Shown: positions 1 through 7,308, counted from the first letter of the stretch. The stretch: DNA of 15,932 bases from an uncultured Oscillibacter sp. (GCA_910583695.1 CAJTZL010000059.1:1-15932), one strand, 5' to 3'. Program-made: numbers and translations. Notes: generated from the sequence alone by a model not told the origin.

Positions 1-432
1 CCCAACGACCTGCTGTGGGAGCTGGACCAGATGGAGTTTTACATCCCGGAGACCCGGGAGACCGTCCGGGCAAAGAAGCGGCCCATTGTCATCATCACCT
101 CCAACGCGGAAAAGGAGCTGCCCGACGCCTTCCTCCGCCGGTGCATCTTCCACTACATCGACTTCCCGGACCAGGAGCAGATGGAGCGCATCCTCCGCGT
201 CCACTTCGACCATCTGGAGGAGGACCTGCTCCGGCAGGCCATGGCCGCCTTCTACTGGCTCCGGGAGCTCCGGGGCATCGACAAAAAGCCCAGCACCTCC
301 GAGCTGGTGGACTGGCTCCGGGCCCTTATCGCCGGAGGCGTGGACCCTGCCCGGATTCCCAAGGACCTTCCCTTCGCCGGGGTCCTGCTGAAAAAGGACA
401 AGGACCTGCGGACCCTCCGGGGCGCCCGGTGA
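1..432 (+). CDS. MoxR-family AAA+ ATPase, 3' portion (5' end outside window)
   Basis: The reading frame is open from base 1, so the start and the Walker A region lie upstream of the window. The visible part holds the end of the AAA+ core: a strand ending IVIITSNAEKELPDAFLRRC, where TSN is the sensor-1 segment and the LRRC arginines fit the arginine-finger position. A helical lid domain follows. MoxR ATPases typically act with VWA-domain proteins to assemble or activate other protein complexes, possibly by metal insertion. Here the VWA gene begins 4 bases after the stop, so the two are almost certainly one operon. The ATPase substrate cannot be told from this fragment. Confidence in the family is high because the TSNAEKELPDAFLRRC block is very characteristic. 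Confidence 0.9.
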   Translation, partial: PNDLLWELDQMEFYIPETRETVRAKKRPIVIITSNAEKELPDAFLRRCIFHYIDFPDQEQMERILRVHFDHLEEDLLRQAMAAFYWLRELRGIDKKPSTSELVDWLRALIAGGVDPARIPKDLPFAGVLLKKDKDLRTLRGAR

Positions 433-436
433 GGCC

Positions 437-1633
437 ATGTTCATCGCCTTTTTTTACCTCCTCCGGAGCCGGGGGCTGGACGTGACACCGGATGAGTGGA
501 TGACGCTGCTGGAGGGGCTGTCCCGGGGACTGCACCGGTCCTCCCTGACAGGGTTCTACCGGCTCTGCCGGGCGGTGCTGGTGAAGAGCGAAGCGGACTT
601 CGACCGCTTTGATCAGGCGTTTCTGGAGTTCTTCCGGAACGTGCCCTGGAACGGCGAGCTTCCCGAGGAGCTGCTCAGCTGGCTGGACCGCCCGTCGGAA
701 GACCTGAGCAAGACCCTGGAGGAGCTGAGGCGAGCTGGGTTCTCGGAGGAGAACGCAGAGGAACTCCTCCGGCTCCTGGAAGAGCGCCTGAACGAGCAGA
801 CTGAGGAACACAACGGCGGCAGCTATTGGGTGGGCACCCAGGGCCGCTCCCCCTTCGGCAACCGCGGCTGGCATCCCGGCGGCCTCCGCATCGGTGGCCA
901 GGGCCGGCACCGCACCGCCATGATGGTGGCCGGGGAGCGGCGGTTCCGGGACTTCCGGAAGGACAACACCCTGGACACCCGCCAGTTCCAGACCGCCTTC
1001 CGCCTGCTGCGCCAGCTCTCCAGCCAGGCGGACGAGAGCGAGGAGGTCCTGGACGTGGACGGCACCATCCGGGACACCTGCGACAACGGCGGCCTTTTGA
1101 AAATCCGGAAGACCCACCCCCGGAAAAACGCCGTCAAGGTCCTGCTCCTGATGGACTCCGGCGGGTCCATGGAGTACTATGCCGGGCTCTGCTCCCGGCT
1201 GTTCCAGGCCGCCCGGAAGTCCAACCACTTCAAGGAGCTCCACACCTACTACTTCCACAACTGCGTCTACTCGGAGCTCTACACCGGCCCCGCCCTCCGG
1301 TATCAGGAGGAGGTGCCCACGGAATGGGTCCTCTCCAATTTCGACAGCGGCTACAGGGTCCTCCTTGTGGGCGATGCCGCCATGAGCCCTTACGAGCTGC
1401 GAGAGCGGCACTACGACTGGGGAAAACGGACCTACGGCCCCTCCGGCCTGGAGTGGCTGGAGCGGATGAAGCGGCAGTACCCCTATCTGGTCTGGCTGAA
1501 CCCGGAGCCCATGCCGGAGCGGCCGGACTACTGGGGCCAGACCCACTGGCAGCTGGGGCACATGTTCCCCATGTACGACCTCACCGCCCAAGGGCTGGAG
1601 CAGGCCATGAAGCGGCTGATGAGCCGAAAATGA
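437..1633 (+). CDS. VWA-domain protein, CoxE-like partner of the MoxR ATPase
   Basis: The 398-residue protein has no signal peptide and is probably cytoplasmic. Residues 1-120 are helical and charged. A glycine-rich hinge (127-158, WVGTQGRSPFGNRGW) is followed by a VWA domain from about 233. The metal-site motif is LLMDSGGSM at residues 237-245: the Asp and last Ser of the classical DxSxS are present, but the middle position is Gly. As far as I recall this DxGGSM form is usual in CoxE-like bacterial VWA proteins, so it may be a subfamily trait and not a defect. VLLVGDAAM (308-316) fits the later strand of the fold. The gene starts 4 bases after the ATPase stop, which implies translational coupling. 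A function with the ATPase in protein-complex maturation is inferred from the family. Confidence 0.85.
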   Translation: MFIAFFYLLRSRGLDVTPDEWMTLLEGLSRGLHRSSLTGFYRLCRAVLVKSEADFDRFDQAFLEFFRNVPWNGELPEELLSWLDRPSEDLSKTLEELRRAGFSEENAEELLRLLEERLNEQTEEHNGGSYWVGTQGRSPFGNRGWHPGGLRIGGQGRHRTAMMVAGERRFRDFRKDNTLDTRQFQTAFRLLRQLSSQADESEEVLDVDGTIRDTCDNGGLLKIRKTHPRKNAVKVLLLMDSGGSMEYYAGLCSRLFQAARKSNHFKELHTYYFHNCVYSELYTGPALRYQEEVPTEWVLSNFDSGYRVLLVGDAAMSPYELRERHYDWGKRTYGPSGLEWLERMKRQYPYLVWLNPEPMPERPDYWGQTHWQLGHMFPMYDLTAQGLEQAMKRLMSRK

Positions 1634-1634
1634 C

Positions 1635-1670
1635 AAGCGCGGAGGCCGCCTTTCGGCGGTCTCCGCGCTT
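1635..1670. terminator. Bidirectional terminator between convergent genes
   Basis: A 16-bp inverted repeat (1635-1650 with 1655-1670, loop TTTC, one G-U pair) starts two bases after the VWA stop codon. It lies 25 bases beyond the stop of the convergent flagellin-like gene. The T tracts on both sides are short, so termination efficiency is uncertain, but the position between two convergent genes is typical. Confidence 0.8.
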
Positions 1671-1694
1671 TCGTCTGCATAGGCGGAACGCCCC

Positions 1695-4600
1695 TCACCA
1701 GAGCAGCTGGCGCACGTCGTCCTTCCCCCGCTTGCCGTGAGTCCGCAGGGCCTGGGAGGAGGGGCGGGAGATGGACCGGCGGGCGTCCTCCAGCAGGGTG
1801 CCCGCCTCCGCCTCGTCCCGGACGAGCCCGCCGCCCAGGTACTGCTGGACTCCCAAAAGGCCGTTCCAGCTCCGCTCCAGCCGGTGGTACAGCACGTGAT
1901 AGGCGTTTTGAATCTGGGCCACCCAGCGGCGGTCCCGCTCCACCAGGGCCTGGGCGGCCTTGACGGCCTCCTTGGTGTTCACGCTGAGCCGGTCCAGGCC
2001 CAGGACCCGGGCGGACAGGCGGAACTGAGGCAGCGTCACGGTTTCCGCCCCCATCTGAAGGGGGACTCCGGAACGGGTCCAGAGCCGGGCCCGACCGATA
2101 TCCGCCCCGTCGGCAATGCGGACCCTTCCGCAGCCGCCGAAGAGGCAGGCCCCGATGTCCGCCCCGGGGTCGCCGCCCAGGGCCTTTTGAATCCGGGCCA
2201 GACCGGAGATGAGAATGTCGCCGCAGGGCCCCTGGGCTCCCGCGCCGATGGCGGCGGCATGGCCCACGGCCTGGGCCGTGACCAGACCGCCCTGGATGCA
2301 GATGTCTCCCACAGCGGCCCCCAGGGCTCCGCCGATGCCCGCGCCGCCGCCGGACTCTCCCGTGGCGTGGATCACACCGCCCAGAATGTCCACAGGGCCC
2401 ATGGCCCCCCGCTTTCCCGCGCCGATGCCCGCGCCGCCGCCGGTTCCCACGGCCGTGACCAGACCGCCTCGAATCCGGACCCGGCTGGTCCGCTCCCGGC
2501 CTCCGCCGCTGTCCCGGCCGATGCCTGCGCCGCCTGCGCCGCCGGAGGCGGACAGGGCCCCCGCAGGATTCCGGCTGTTCTCCCGGGCCTCCGGGCAATC
2601 CACCAGCAGGGAGGTGCCGTCCCCCAGAGAGATGCCCGCCCAGCCCGCGCCGCTTTCAAAGCGGTTCTCCGTGCCGCTCCGCAGCAGCAGCGTCACGTCG
2701 TTTTCCCGGCCCAGGTCAAAGGCGCCCCCCTCGGACACCCGGCAGACCACACCCCCCAGGGTCAAGTCCATTTTCCCGATGCCGTCGGCCAGGACCAGCC
2801 GCCCGCTGAAGGGCTTCCGATTGGCGTCGGTTCCCGCGCCGCCGGAGACCGCCGTGACCTGATTGGTCAGGATGCGCAGGGTGTGGGTCTCCTCCTCGTA
2901 AATCCAGTCCTTCCCCGGCTCCCCGCCGGTGACGGTGAAGGGATTCGGGTACAGAACGGTTTCTTCAAAGGCCCCGGCGTTTTCGTTCCAGCGCAGGTAG
3001 GCGTAGCGGGTCTTGGGCCGCTGGGCCTCGTCCCTGCCCCGGATGATGACCGTGTGAATCGGGGAACCCCGCTCCCCCTTTTCCAGCCAGAGCCGGGCGG
3101 GTTCGCCGCTGAGCAGCATGGCCCTGCCATGCTTGCCGTCCACCGTCAGGGAGGTGACGGCGCTCCAGCCCGGCAGCAGGGTCCGCCACACGACGTCGAA
3201 GGGGGCCATGGGCTTCCCGGCCCCGCTGGTGACGGCGGCGGCCCGGGCCGCCAGGAGCACCGGCCCGTCAATGACCGCGGGTACGGACAGGGTTCCGTAA
3301 TCTCCGCCTTCCTCCCCCGCCTCTGTCAGCACCACGCCGCCGGTCAGGCGCAGGACGCTGTCCTCGCCGCCCCGGAGCAGGCCAATCCGCACCGGCCCGC
3401 CGCCGCCCAGGGTCAGGACCGCCCCGGGGCGCAGTCGGACCTCTCCCAGCACGGTCTCCCCGGGGCTGGATACCTGCACTGCGGAACCTTCCACGCGCAG
3501 CAGCGGAATCCGGACCTCCCGGAGCGTCACCGTTCCGGTGCCGGTAAGCAGGAGGCCCCGCGCTCCCTGCCCGTTCCCCCGAACGGTAACATCCGCCTCG
3601 CCGCCAATGGTCATTGTCTCGCCGGAGTCTCCGCCGGACACGCCGGAGAGGTCCCGGCCCGTCACCTTCACATCCCCGAGGTCCAGGACGGCGTCCCGGG
3701 AAGACGCGCCCTCCGCCGCTGCCGGCTCCGGGTTCTCCCCGGCGGCGGTCTCCAGGGCGGCCTCCGAACCGGCCCCGGAGCTCTGGACCGCCGCCAGCAA
3801 TCCCATCATCAGCTCCAGCTCCATGCCCTCCATCCCCGCCAGGAGGGACAGCATCGTCACCCCGGACAGCAGCTCCGTCAGGTCCCCGCCGGACAGCAGC
3901 AGCTCCGTCAGGAAGTTCTCCATCCCCGGGGCCACGCCTCCCAGGAACTGGGCCTCCAGATCCGAGAGGCTGGTAAACGCGCCGTTTGTCAGCAGCTCCA
4001 CCGCCCGGTCCGGCGAAACCCCTTGGGACACCTTCTCCAAAAGCTGCCGCAGTCCCTCCAGGGCGTCCTTCAAATCCACGGCCTTCCCGGCGGAGCCCCC
4101 GGCGATGACGCTCCCCAGGTACAGCGCCGCCAGATAGCCGGCGGCGTCGTTGTCCTCCAGGGTTGTCTTGGAGAGGACCGCCAGAATCTCCGAGATGCCG
4201 GCGGACTTGTCCAGCCCCAGCAGATTCAGCAGCCGCTCCGGCGTCATGCCCGTCCGGGTCATGCCCTTCAGCAGCCAGCCGGGCAGCTTTTGGACGCCCT
4301 CCTGGCCTTCGTTTTCCACGGCGTCCGCCGGTGGAAGCTCCGCTCCGTCTTCAATTTCCGCCTCTCCGTCCAGAAACAGCTGCGTTCCCCCGGCAAAGGC
4401 CCCGCCGGTCATGCGGTCGATCTCCTCTGCCAGACGCATCAGCTCCGCCTGGAGGGCGGCCCGGTCCCCTCCCCCCGCGGCCTGCCGCACCAGCTCCTCC
4501 ATGCGGTCCAGGCTGTCCTGAACCTCCGCCAGCACGGCTTCTCCCACCTGGAGGGTCCGATGGCTCTCCCGGGTGTGGTTTTCCGCCTGGCCGATTTTGG

Positions 4601-4754
4601 TCATAAGCCATTGAAGGGTCTTTGAGACGGTGGTCCCCGGCGTCTTGGCCGCCGGGCGGGTCTCCCCGGCCGCAGCCGTTTTCTCCGTTCGTTCCGCCGC
4701 CTGATACCGGGGCCCCGTAACGCCCCGTTCCCTGCGGATTGTCAGCTCACCCAT
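1695..4754 (-). CDS. Atypical giant flagellin-like protein with helical and beta-solenoid insert
   Basis: The 1019-residue product aligns with flagellin at both ends. Residues 44-95 (..LQVGEAVLAEVQDSLDRM..) align without gaps to the D1 helix of typical flagellins (..IQTAEGALNEVHSILQRM..). RAALQAELMRLAEEIDRM (98-115) matches the next flagellin segment. At the C terminus, LGLDRLSVNT (918-927), a helix to about 965, and a tail ending SQALRTHGKRGKDDVRQLLW match the flagellin D1/D0 end (..SQAMLAQANQQPQNVLQLL-). The first 43 residues lack the usual hydrophobic D0 signature, and the C-terminal D0 has become basic. The insert holds a Leu/Met-rich helical domain (about 155-325), beta-rich sequence (355-735), and five GAGIG repeats (741-885). 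All six cysteines fall in 671-875. There is no signal peptide, as expected for flagellar type III export. The ATG at 4754 is chosen because GGGGG stands 7 bases upstream; an in-frame extension to 4934 would run through the promoter, a terminator and tcdA. Filament assembly is unproven. Confidence 0.75.
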   Translation of the reverse strand: MGELTIRRERGVTGPRYQAAERTEKTAAAGETRPAAKTPGTTVSKTLQWLMTKIGQAENHTRESHRTLQVGEAVLAEVQDSLDRMEELVRQAAGGGDRAALQAELMRLAEEIDRMTGGAFAGGTQLFLDGEAEIEDGAELPPADAVENEGQEGVQKLPGWLLKGMTRTGMTPERLLNLLGLDKSAGISEILAVLSKTTLEDNDAAGYLAALYLGSVIAGGSAGKAVDLKDALEGLRQLLEKVSQGVSPDRAVELLTNGAFTSLSDLEAQFLGGVAPGMENFLTELLLSGGDLTELLSGVTMLSLLAGMEGMELELMMGLLAAVQSSGAGSEAALETAAGENPEPAAAEGASSRDAVLDLGDVKVTGRDLSGVSGGDSGETMTIGGEADVTVRGNGQGARGLLLTGTGTVTLREVRIPLLRVEGSAVQVSSPGETVLGEVRLRPGAVLTLGGGGPVRIGLLRGGEDSVLRLTGGVVLTEAGEEGGDYGTLSVPAVIDGPVLLAARAAAVTSGAGKPMAPFDVVWRTLLPGWSAVTSLTVDGKHGRAMLLSGEPARLWLEKGERGSPIHTVIIRGRDEAQRPKTRYAYLRWNENAGAFEETVLYPNPFTVTGGEPGKDWIYEEETHTLRILTNQVTAVSGGAGTDANRKPFSGRLVLADGIGKMDLTLGGVVCRVSEGGAFDLGRENDVTLLLRSGTENRFESGAGWAGISLGDGTSLLVDCPEARENSRNPAGALSASGGAGGAGIGRDSGGGRERTSRVRIRGGLVTAVGTGGGAGIGAGKRGAMGPVDILGGVIHATGESGGGAGIGGALGAAVGDICIQGGLVTAQAVGHAAAIGAGAQGPCGDILISGLARIQKALGGDPGADIGACLFGGCGRVRIADGADIGRARLWTRSGVPLQMGAETVTLPQFRLSARVLGLDRLSVNTKEAVKAAQALVERDRRWVAQIQNAYHVLYHRLERSWNGLLGVQQYLGGGLVRDEAEAGTLLEDARRSISRPSSQALRTHGKRGKDDVRQLLW
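2100..2534 (-). repeat. Five ~30-residue GAGIG repeats (predicted beta-solenoid)
   Basis: Residues 741-885 of the flagellin-like protein contain five tandem units built as G-A-G-I-G, then a loop, then a strand such as VRIRGGLVTA, VDILGGVIHAT or ICIQGGLVTAQ. The key isoleucine falls at residues 745, 777, 807, 836 and 867, a spacing of 29-32. The last two units are worn (AAIG, ADIG). Such units occur in surface and adhesin-like proteins of Firmicutes and are predicted to form right-handed beta-helices; some are annotated as carbohydrate-binding. Confidence 0.7.
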
Positions 4755-4783
4755 GCAGACGCCCCCTTTCCTGAGTTGCATGC

Positions 4784-4801
4784 CATGCGGATTTCCGCAT
4801 G
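4784..4801 (-). other. 5'-UTR stem-loop of the flagellin-like gene
   Basis: CATGCGGA and TCCGCATG form an 8-bp inverted repeat separated by two bases, so the real loop is probably four bases on a 7-bp stem. It lies between the predicted transcription start (about 4807-4810) and the ribosome binding site. It could protect the mRNA or modulate translation; no T run follows, so it is not a terminator. Confidence 0.5.
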
Positions 4802-4813
4802 CTTCTATACCAT

Positions 4814-4840
4814 ATATCGGCAGGCCGGCGGGAAAGATAA
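4814..4840 (-). promoter_or_regulatory. Candidate sigma-28 (SigD/FliA) promoter
   Basis: On the minus strand, TTATCTTT (4840-4833) is followed by an 11-base spacer and GCCGATAT (4821-4814). The sigma-28 consensus is TAAAGTTT-N11-GCCGATAA, and GCCGATAT is the Bacillus SigD form of the -10. The -10 is an exact match, the spacing is exact, and the -35 matches at 5 of 8 bases with the core TAAA being weak. It is the only promoter seen between the tcdA terminator and the flagellin-like start, about 60 bases before the ATG. The site fits the flagellin identity of the gene independently of its protein sequence. Confidence 0.7.
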
Positions 4841-4858
4841 GAAAACCTTCCAAAGGGC

Positions 4859-4887
4859 AAAAAAGGGAAAGCGCAAACCGCTTTCCC
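4859..4887 (-). terminator. Rho-independent terminator of the mnmA-tcdA operon
   Basis: On the minus strand GGGAAAGCG, loop GTTTG and CGCTTTCCC form a perfect 9-bp stem followed directly by six T. It begins 12 bases after the tcdA stop and separates the tRNA-modification operon from the flagellin-like gene. Confidence 0.92.
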
Positions 4888-4899
4888 TCTTCCAGTCCT

Positions 4900-5625
4900 C
4901 TATGCCTCTTTGCACAGGTCTCTGACGACCTCACCCGCCAGAATCAGCCCCGCTGCTGCGGGGACGAAGGCGACGCTTCCCGGCACCTGCCGCCGAACCT
5001 CTCCCTCCAGGGACTGCTGATACAGCTCCCCCTCCGGATTCCGGGGGAGCTCCCGGGAGTAGACCACCTTCAATTTCCGGACGCCCTGGCGTTTCAGCTC
5101 CTTCCGCATCACCCGGGCCAGGGGGCAGACGGAGGTCTCGTAGATGTCCGCCACCCGGAAGGCGGCGGGGTCCAGCTTGTTCCCAGCCCCCATGCAGCTG
5201 ATGACCCGCGTTCCTGCCTCCAGGGCCTGCTGAATCAGGGCCAGCTTTCCGGTGACGGTGTCGATGGCGTCCACCACGTAGTCGTATTGGGAGAAGTCAA
5301 ACTCCCCGGCGGTGTCGGGGCCGTAGAACACCCTCCGGGCATGCACCACCGCTTCGGGGTTGATCTCCAGCGCCCGTTCCCGGGCCACGTCGGCCTTGTA
5401 CCGGCCCAGGGTCCGGTGGGTAGCCAAAATCTGGCGGTTCAGGTTCGTCAGGCTCACCCGGTCGCTGTCCACCAGGTCCAAGGTTCCCACGCCGCTGCGG
5501 ACCAGGGCCTCCACCGTGTAGCCGCCCACGCCTCCCAGGCCGAACACCGCCACCCGGGCCCGGGCCAGTCTCTCCATGCCCTCCCGGCCCAGCAGCAGTT
5601 CCATCCTTGAAAATTGGTCCAGCAT
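4900..5625 (-). CDS. tcdA: tRNA threonylcarbamoyladenosine dehydratase (ThiF/E1-like, TcdA)
   Basis: This 241-residue protein belongs to the ThiF/MoeB/HesA E1-like family. TcdA cyclises t6A at position 37 of ANN-decoding tRNAs to ct6A using ATP. Visible motifs are the nucleotide-binding loop GLGGVGG (29-35), the strand DLVDSDRVSLTNLNRQ (50-65) with the conserved Asp, Asn, Arg and Gln, K77, DAIDTVTGK (119-127) and CMGAGNKLDP (144-153), which is typical of TcdA and not of MoeB or ThiF. No zinc-binding CxxC pairs are seen, also as in TcdA. The ATG at 5625 is preferred because GAGGAG lies 7 bases upstream; an alternative TTG at 5655 would overlap the preceding gene by 26 bases. It begins 4 bases after the stop of the small upstream gene and is the last gene of the operon. 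Confidence 0.9.
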   Translation of the reverse strand: MLDQFSRMELLLGREGMERLARARVAVFGLGGVGGYTVEALVRSGVGTLDLVDSDRVSLTNLNRQILATHRTLGRYKADVARERALEINPEAVVHARRVFYGPDTAGEFDFSQYDYVVDAIDTVTGKLALIQQALEAGTRVISCMGAGNKLDPAAFRVADIYETSVCPLARVMRKELKRQGVRKLKVVYSRELPRNPEGELYQQSLEGEVRRQVPGSVAFVPAAAGLILAGEVVRDLCKEA

Positions 5626-5629
5626 CCCG

Positions 5630-5989
5630 TCACTCCTCAATTCCCTGAATTTCAATCTGCTCCAGCACGTCCTGTCCCCGCCCGGTCAGGGCCACGCTGC
5701 CGTGGAGGGGGAAGTCCCGGTAGGCGGCGTAATCGAAGTTCTCCAGGGGAATGTCGTAGTCCAACCGGGCCAGCCCCTTTTCCGCAAGGCCCAGGATGGC
5801 GGCGGCGCATTCCTCCCGGGGCCGCTCCCGGTCCTCCAGGTACACCGGTACTTTCCGGTCATAGGACGCGGCCGCCGGAAGAAAGGGCGTCTCCCCCAGG
5901 CGGCGCAGAAGGGCCAGCTCCGCCTCCGTCAGCAGCAGCTCCTGCCCGCAGCCGCTGCAGCAGCCGCCTCCGCAGTTCTCACAGCTCAT
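5630..5989 (-). CDS. Small Cys-rich protein with predicted winged-helix-like body, unknown function
   Basis: I do not recognise this 119-residue protein. It opens with a cysteine cluster, C3-x2-C6-x3-C10-C11-x2-C14, that could hold zinc or an Fe-S centre. A body of about 100 residues follows with the look of a winged helix: LTEAELALLRRLGE, an alanine-rich helix (61-75), then GLARLDYDI and a final helix LTGRGQDVLEQI. The start is fixed by AAGGAGG 6 bases upstream of the ATG at 5989. The start overlaps the end of mnmA by 11 bases, and tcdA begins 4 bases after its stop, so it is tightly coupled between two tRNA-modification enzymes. A role with the thiolation or t6A cyclisation step, or as a metal-sensing accessory, is guesswork from position. 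Confidence 0.8.
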   Translation of the reverse strand: MSCENCGGGCCSGCGQELLLTEAELALLRRLGETPFLPAAASYDRKVPVYLEDRERPREECAAAILGLAEKGLARLDYDIPLENFDYAAYRDFPLHGSVALTGRGQDVLEQIEIQGIEE

Positions 5990-7061
5990 GTCCGCCCTCC
6001 TTCCTGATCTCCACAATGGTCCCTCCGCCCACGACGGAGTCCCCGTCGTAAAATACCGCCGCCTGTCCCGGCGTCACCGCCCGCTGAGGCCGGTCAAACA
6101 CAATCCGGACCCGGCCCCCGGTCTCCGGGAACAGCTCCGCCTCCTGTTCCCCCTGGCGGGAGCGGGTCTTGGCCTTTACCCGCATGGGCCCGGAAAGCCC
6201 CTCCACCGCAATCCAGTTCAGGTCCTCCACCAGAATTTCCCGGGTGTAGAGAGCCCGCTCCGGCCCCACGGTGACGGTATTGGCCGCCATGTCCTTTCCG
6301 CAGACGTACACCGGCTCCCCCAGGGAGAGGCCCAGGCCCTTCCGCTGGCCCAGGGTGTAGCGGGCCGCCCCCCGGTGCCGTCCCACGGCCCGGCCCTCCC
6401 GGTCCAGGAAATCCCCGGCGGAAAAGGCCTCGCCGGTGTAGGATTCGATAAACGCGCCGTAATCGCCGTCGGGAATGAAGCAGATATCCTGGCTGTCCCT
6501 TCTTTGCGCGTTGACAAAGCCCTGGCGCTCCGCCAGCTCCCGAACCTGCCGCTTTTCCATGCCCCCCAGGGGAAACCGGGTGTGCGCCAGCTGCCTCTGG
6601 GTCAGGGTGTAGAGGAAATAGCTCTGGTCCCTCCCGGCGTCCAGGGCCTTTTTCAGCCGCCACCGACCGCTCCCCGGGTCCCGCTCCACCCTGGCGTAAT
6701 GTCCGGTGGCCACAAACTGGAGGCCCACCTCCTCCGCTGCTTCCATCAGCCGGGAAAATTTTATGCGCCGGTTGCAATATACGCAGGGGTTCGGGGTCCC
6801 CCCGGCCTGATAAACCCGGACAAAGGGCTCTATAACGGCCTCTTCAAACTCCCGGACCATGTCCAGCACCGTAAAGGGGATGCCCAGCCGCAGGCAGACG
6901 GCCTCCGCGTCGGCCGCGTTGCGGCCGTCGTCCCATTTCAGCAGCCGCATGGTGGCCCCCTGACAGCGGAAGCCCTCCGCCTGCATCAAGCAGGCCGCCG
7001 CCGAACTGTCCACGCCGCCGCTCATGGCAATCAGCGCGCTTTGCTCCCTGTAATCTTCCAT
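5979..7061 (-). CDS. mnmA: tRNA-specific 2-thiouridylase MnmA (TrmU)
   Basis: MnmA thiolates uridine 34 in tRNA-Lys, -Glu and -Gln with ATP and persulfide sulfur. The 360-residue length is normal. The PP-loop SGGVDSS is at residues 14-20. The nucleophile cysteine is C93 in NPCVYCNRRIKF, and the second catalytic cysteine is C194 in RRDSQDICFIPDGDY. ATGHYAR (118-124) and RDQSYFLYTL (144-153) are further family signatures. The C-terminal part (about 210-360) fits the central and beta-barrel domains. AGGAGG stands 6 bases upstream of the ATG. It is the first gene of a three-gene operon with its own promoter at 7100-7128. No cysteine desulfurase lies next to it, so sulfur must come from an enzyme encoded elsewhere. 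Confidence 0.97.
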   Translation of the reverse strand: MEDYREQSALIAMSGGVDSSAAACLMQAEGFRCQGATMRLLKWDDGRNAADAEAVCLRLGIPFTVLDMVREFEEAVIEPFVRVYQAGGTPNPCVYCNRRIKFSRLMEAAEEVGLQFVATGHYARVERDPGSGRWRLKKALDAGRDQSYFLYTLTQRQLAHTRFPLGGMEKRQVRELAERQGFVNAQRRDSQDICFIPDGDYGAFIESYTGEAFSAGDFLDREGRAVGRHRGAARYTLGQRKGLGLSLGEPVYVCGKDMAANTVTVGPERALYTREILVEDLNWIAVEGLSGPMRVKAKTRSRQGEQEAELFPETGGRVRIVFDRPQRAVTPGQAAVFYDGDSVVGGGTIVEIRKEGGHEL

Positions 7062-7099
7062 TCTGCACCTCCTGGTCCGGTCTGCAATTTGCGGCCCTC

Positions 7100-7128
7100 A
7101 TTATAATACAGTTTTCGCATTTTGTCAC
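7100..7128 (-). promoter_or_regulatory. SigA promoter of the mnmA operon
   Basis: On the minus strand GTGACA (7128-7123), a 17-base spacer and TATAAT (7105-7100) give 5/6 and 6/6 matches to the vegetative consensus. The -10 ends 38 bases upstream of the mnmA ATG. Confidence 0.85.
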
Positions 7129-7308
7129 GTAATATATCAACGTTTCAAATATCCCCTGCTCTGCGGTTTGCATGATTGCCTTCACGGGCTTTCTTTTTTG
7201 CGAAAAAACCTCCCTCTTTTCAACAAAAAAGCTCCTTGTCCAGAGGAAATCTCTGAAATGGGTGGAGAAATTTTTTCGTATTGTAGTTTTATGTAAACTG
7301 CGCCCAAG

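Noticed and set aside
326..1636. 436-codon frame opposite the VWA gene
   Set aside because: It has no homology or ribosome binding site and lies entirely opposite the MoxR-VWA operon.
1737..4625. 962-codon open frame on the plus strand opposite the flagellin-like gene
   Set aside because: The minus strand has flagellin homology, a ribosome binding site, a promoter and terminators. The plus-strand product is a Pro/Gln/Ala/Gly/Arg-rich sequence with no domain, as expected for an antisense shadow in GC-rich DNA.
4755..4934. 60-residue N-terminal extension of the flagellin-like protein
   Set aside because: It would overlap the end of tcdA, a strong terminator and the sigma-28-type promoter; the ATG at 4754 has a ribosome binding site.
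5988..7106. 372-codon frame opposite mnmA
   Set aside because: mnmA has its catalytic motifs, promoter and ribosome binding site; the antisense product has no family features.
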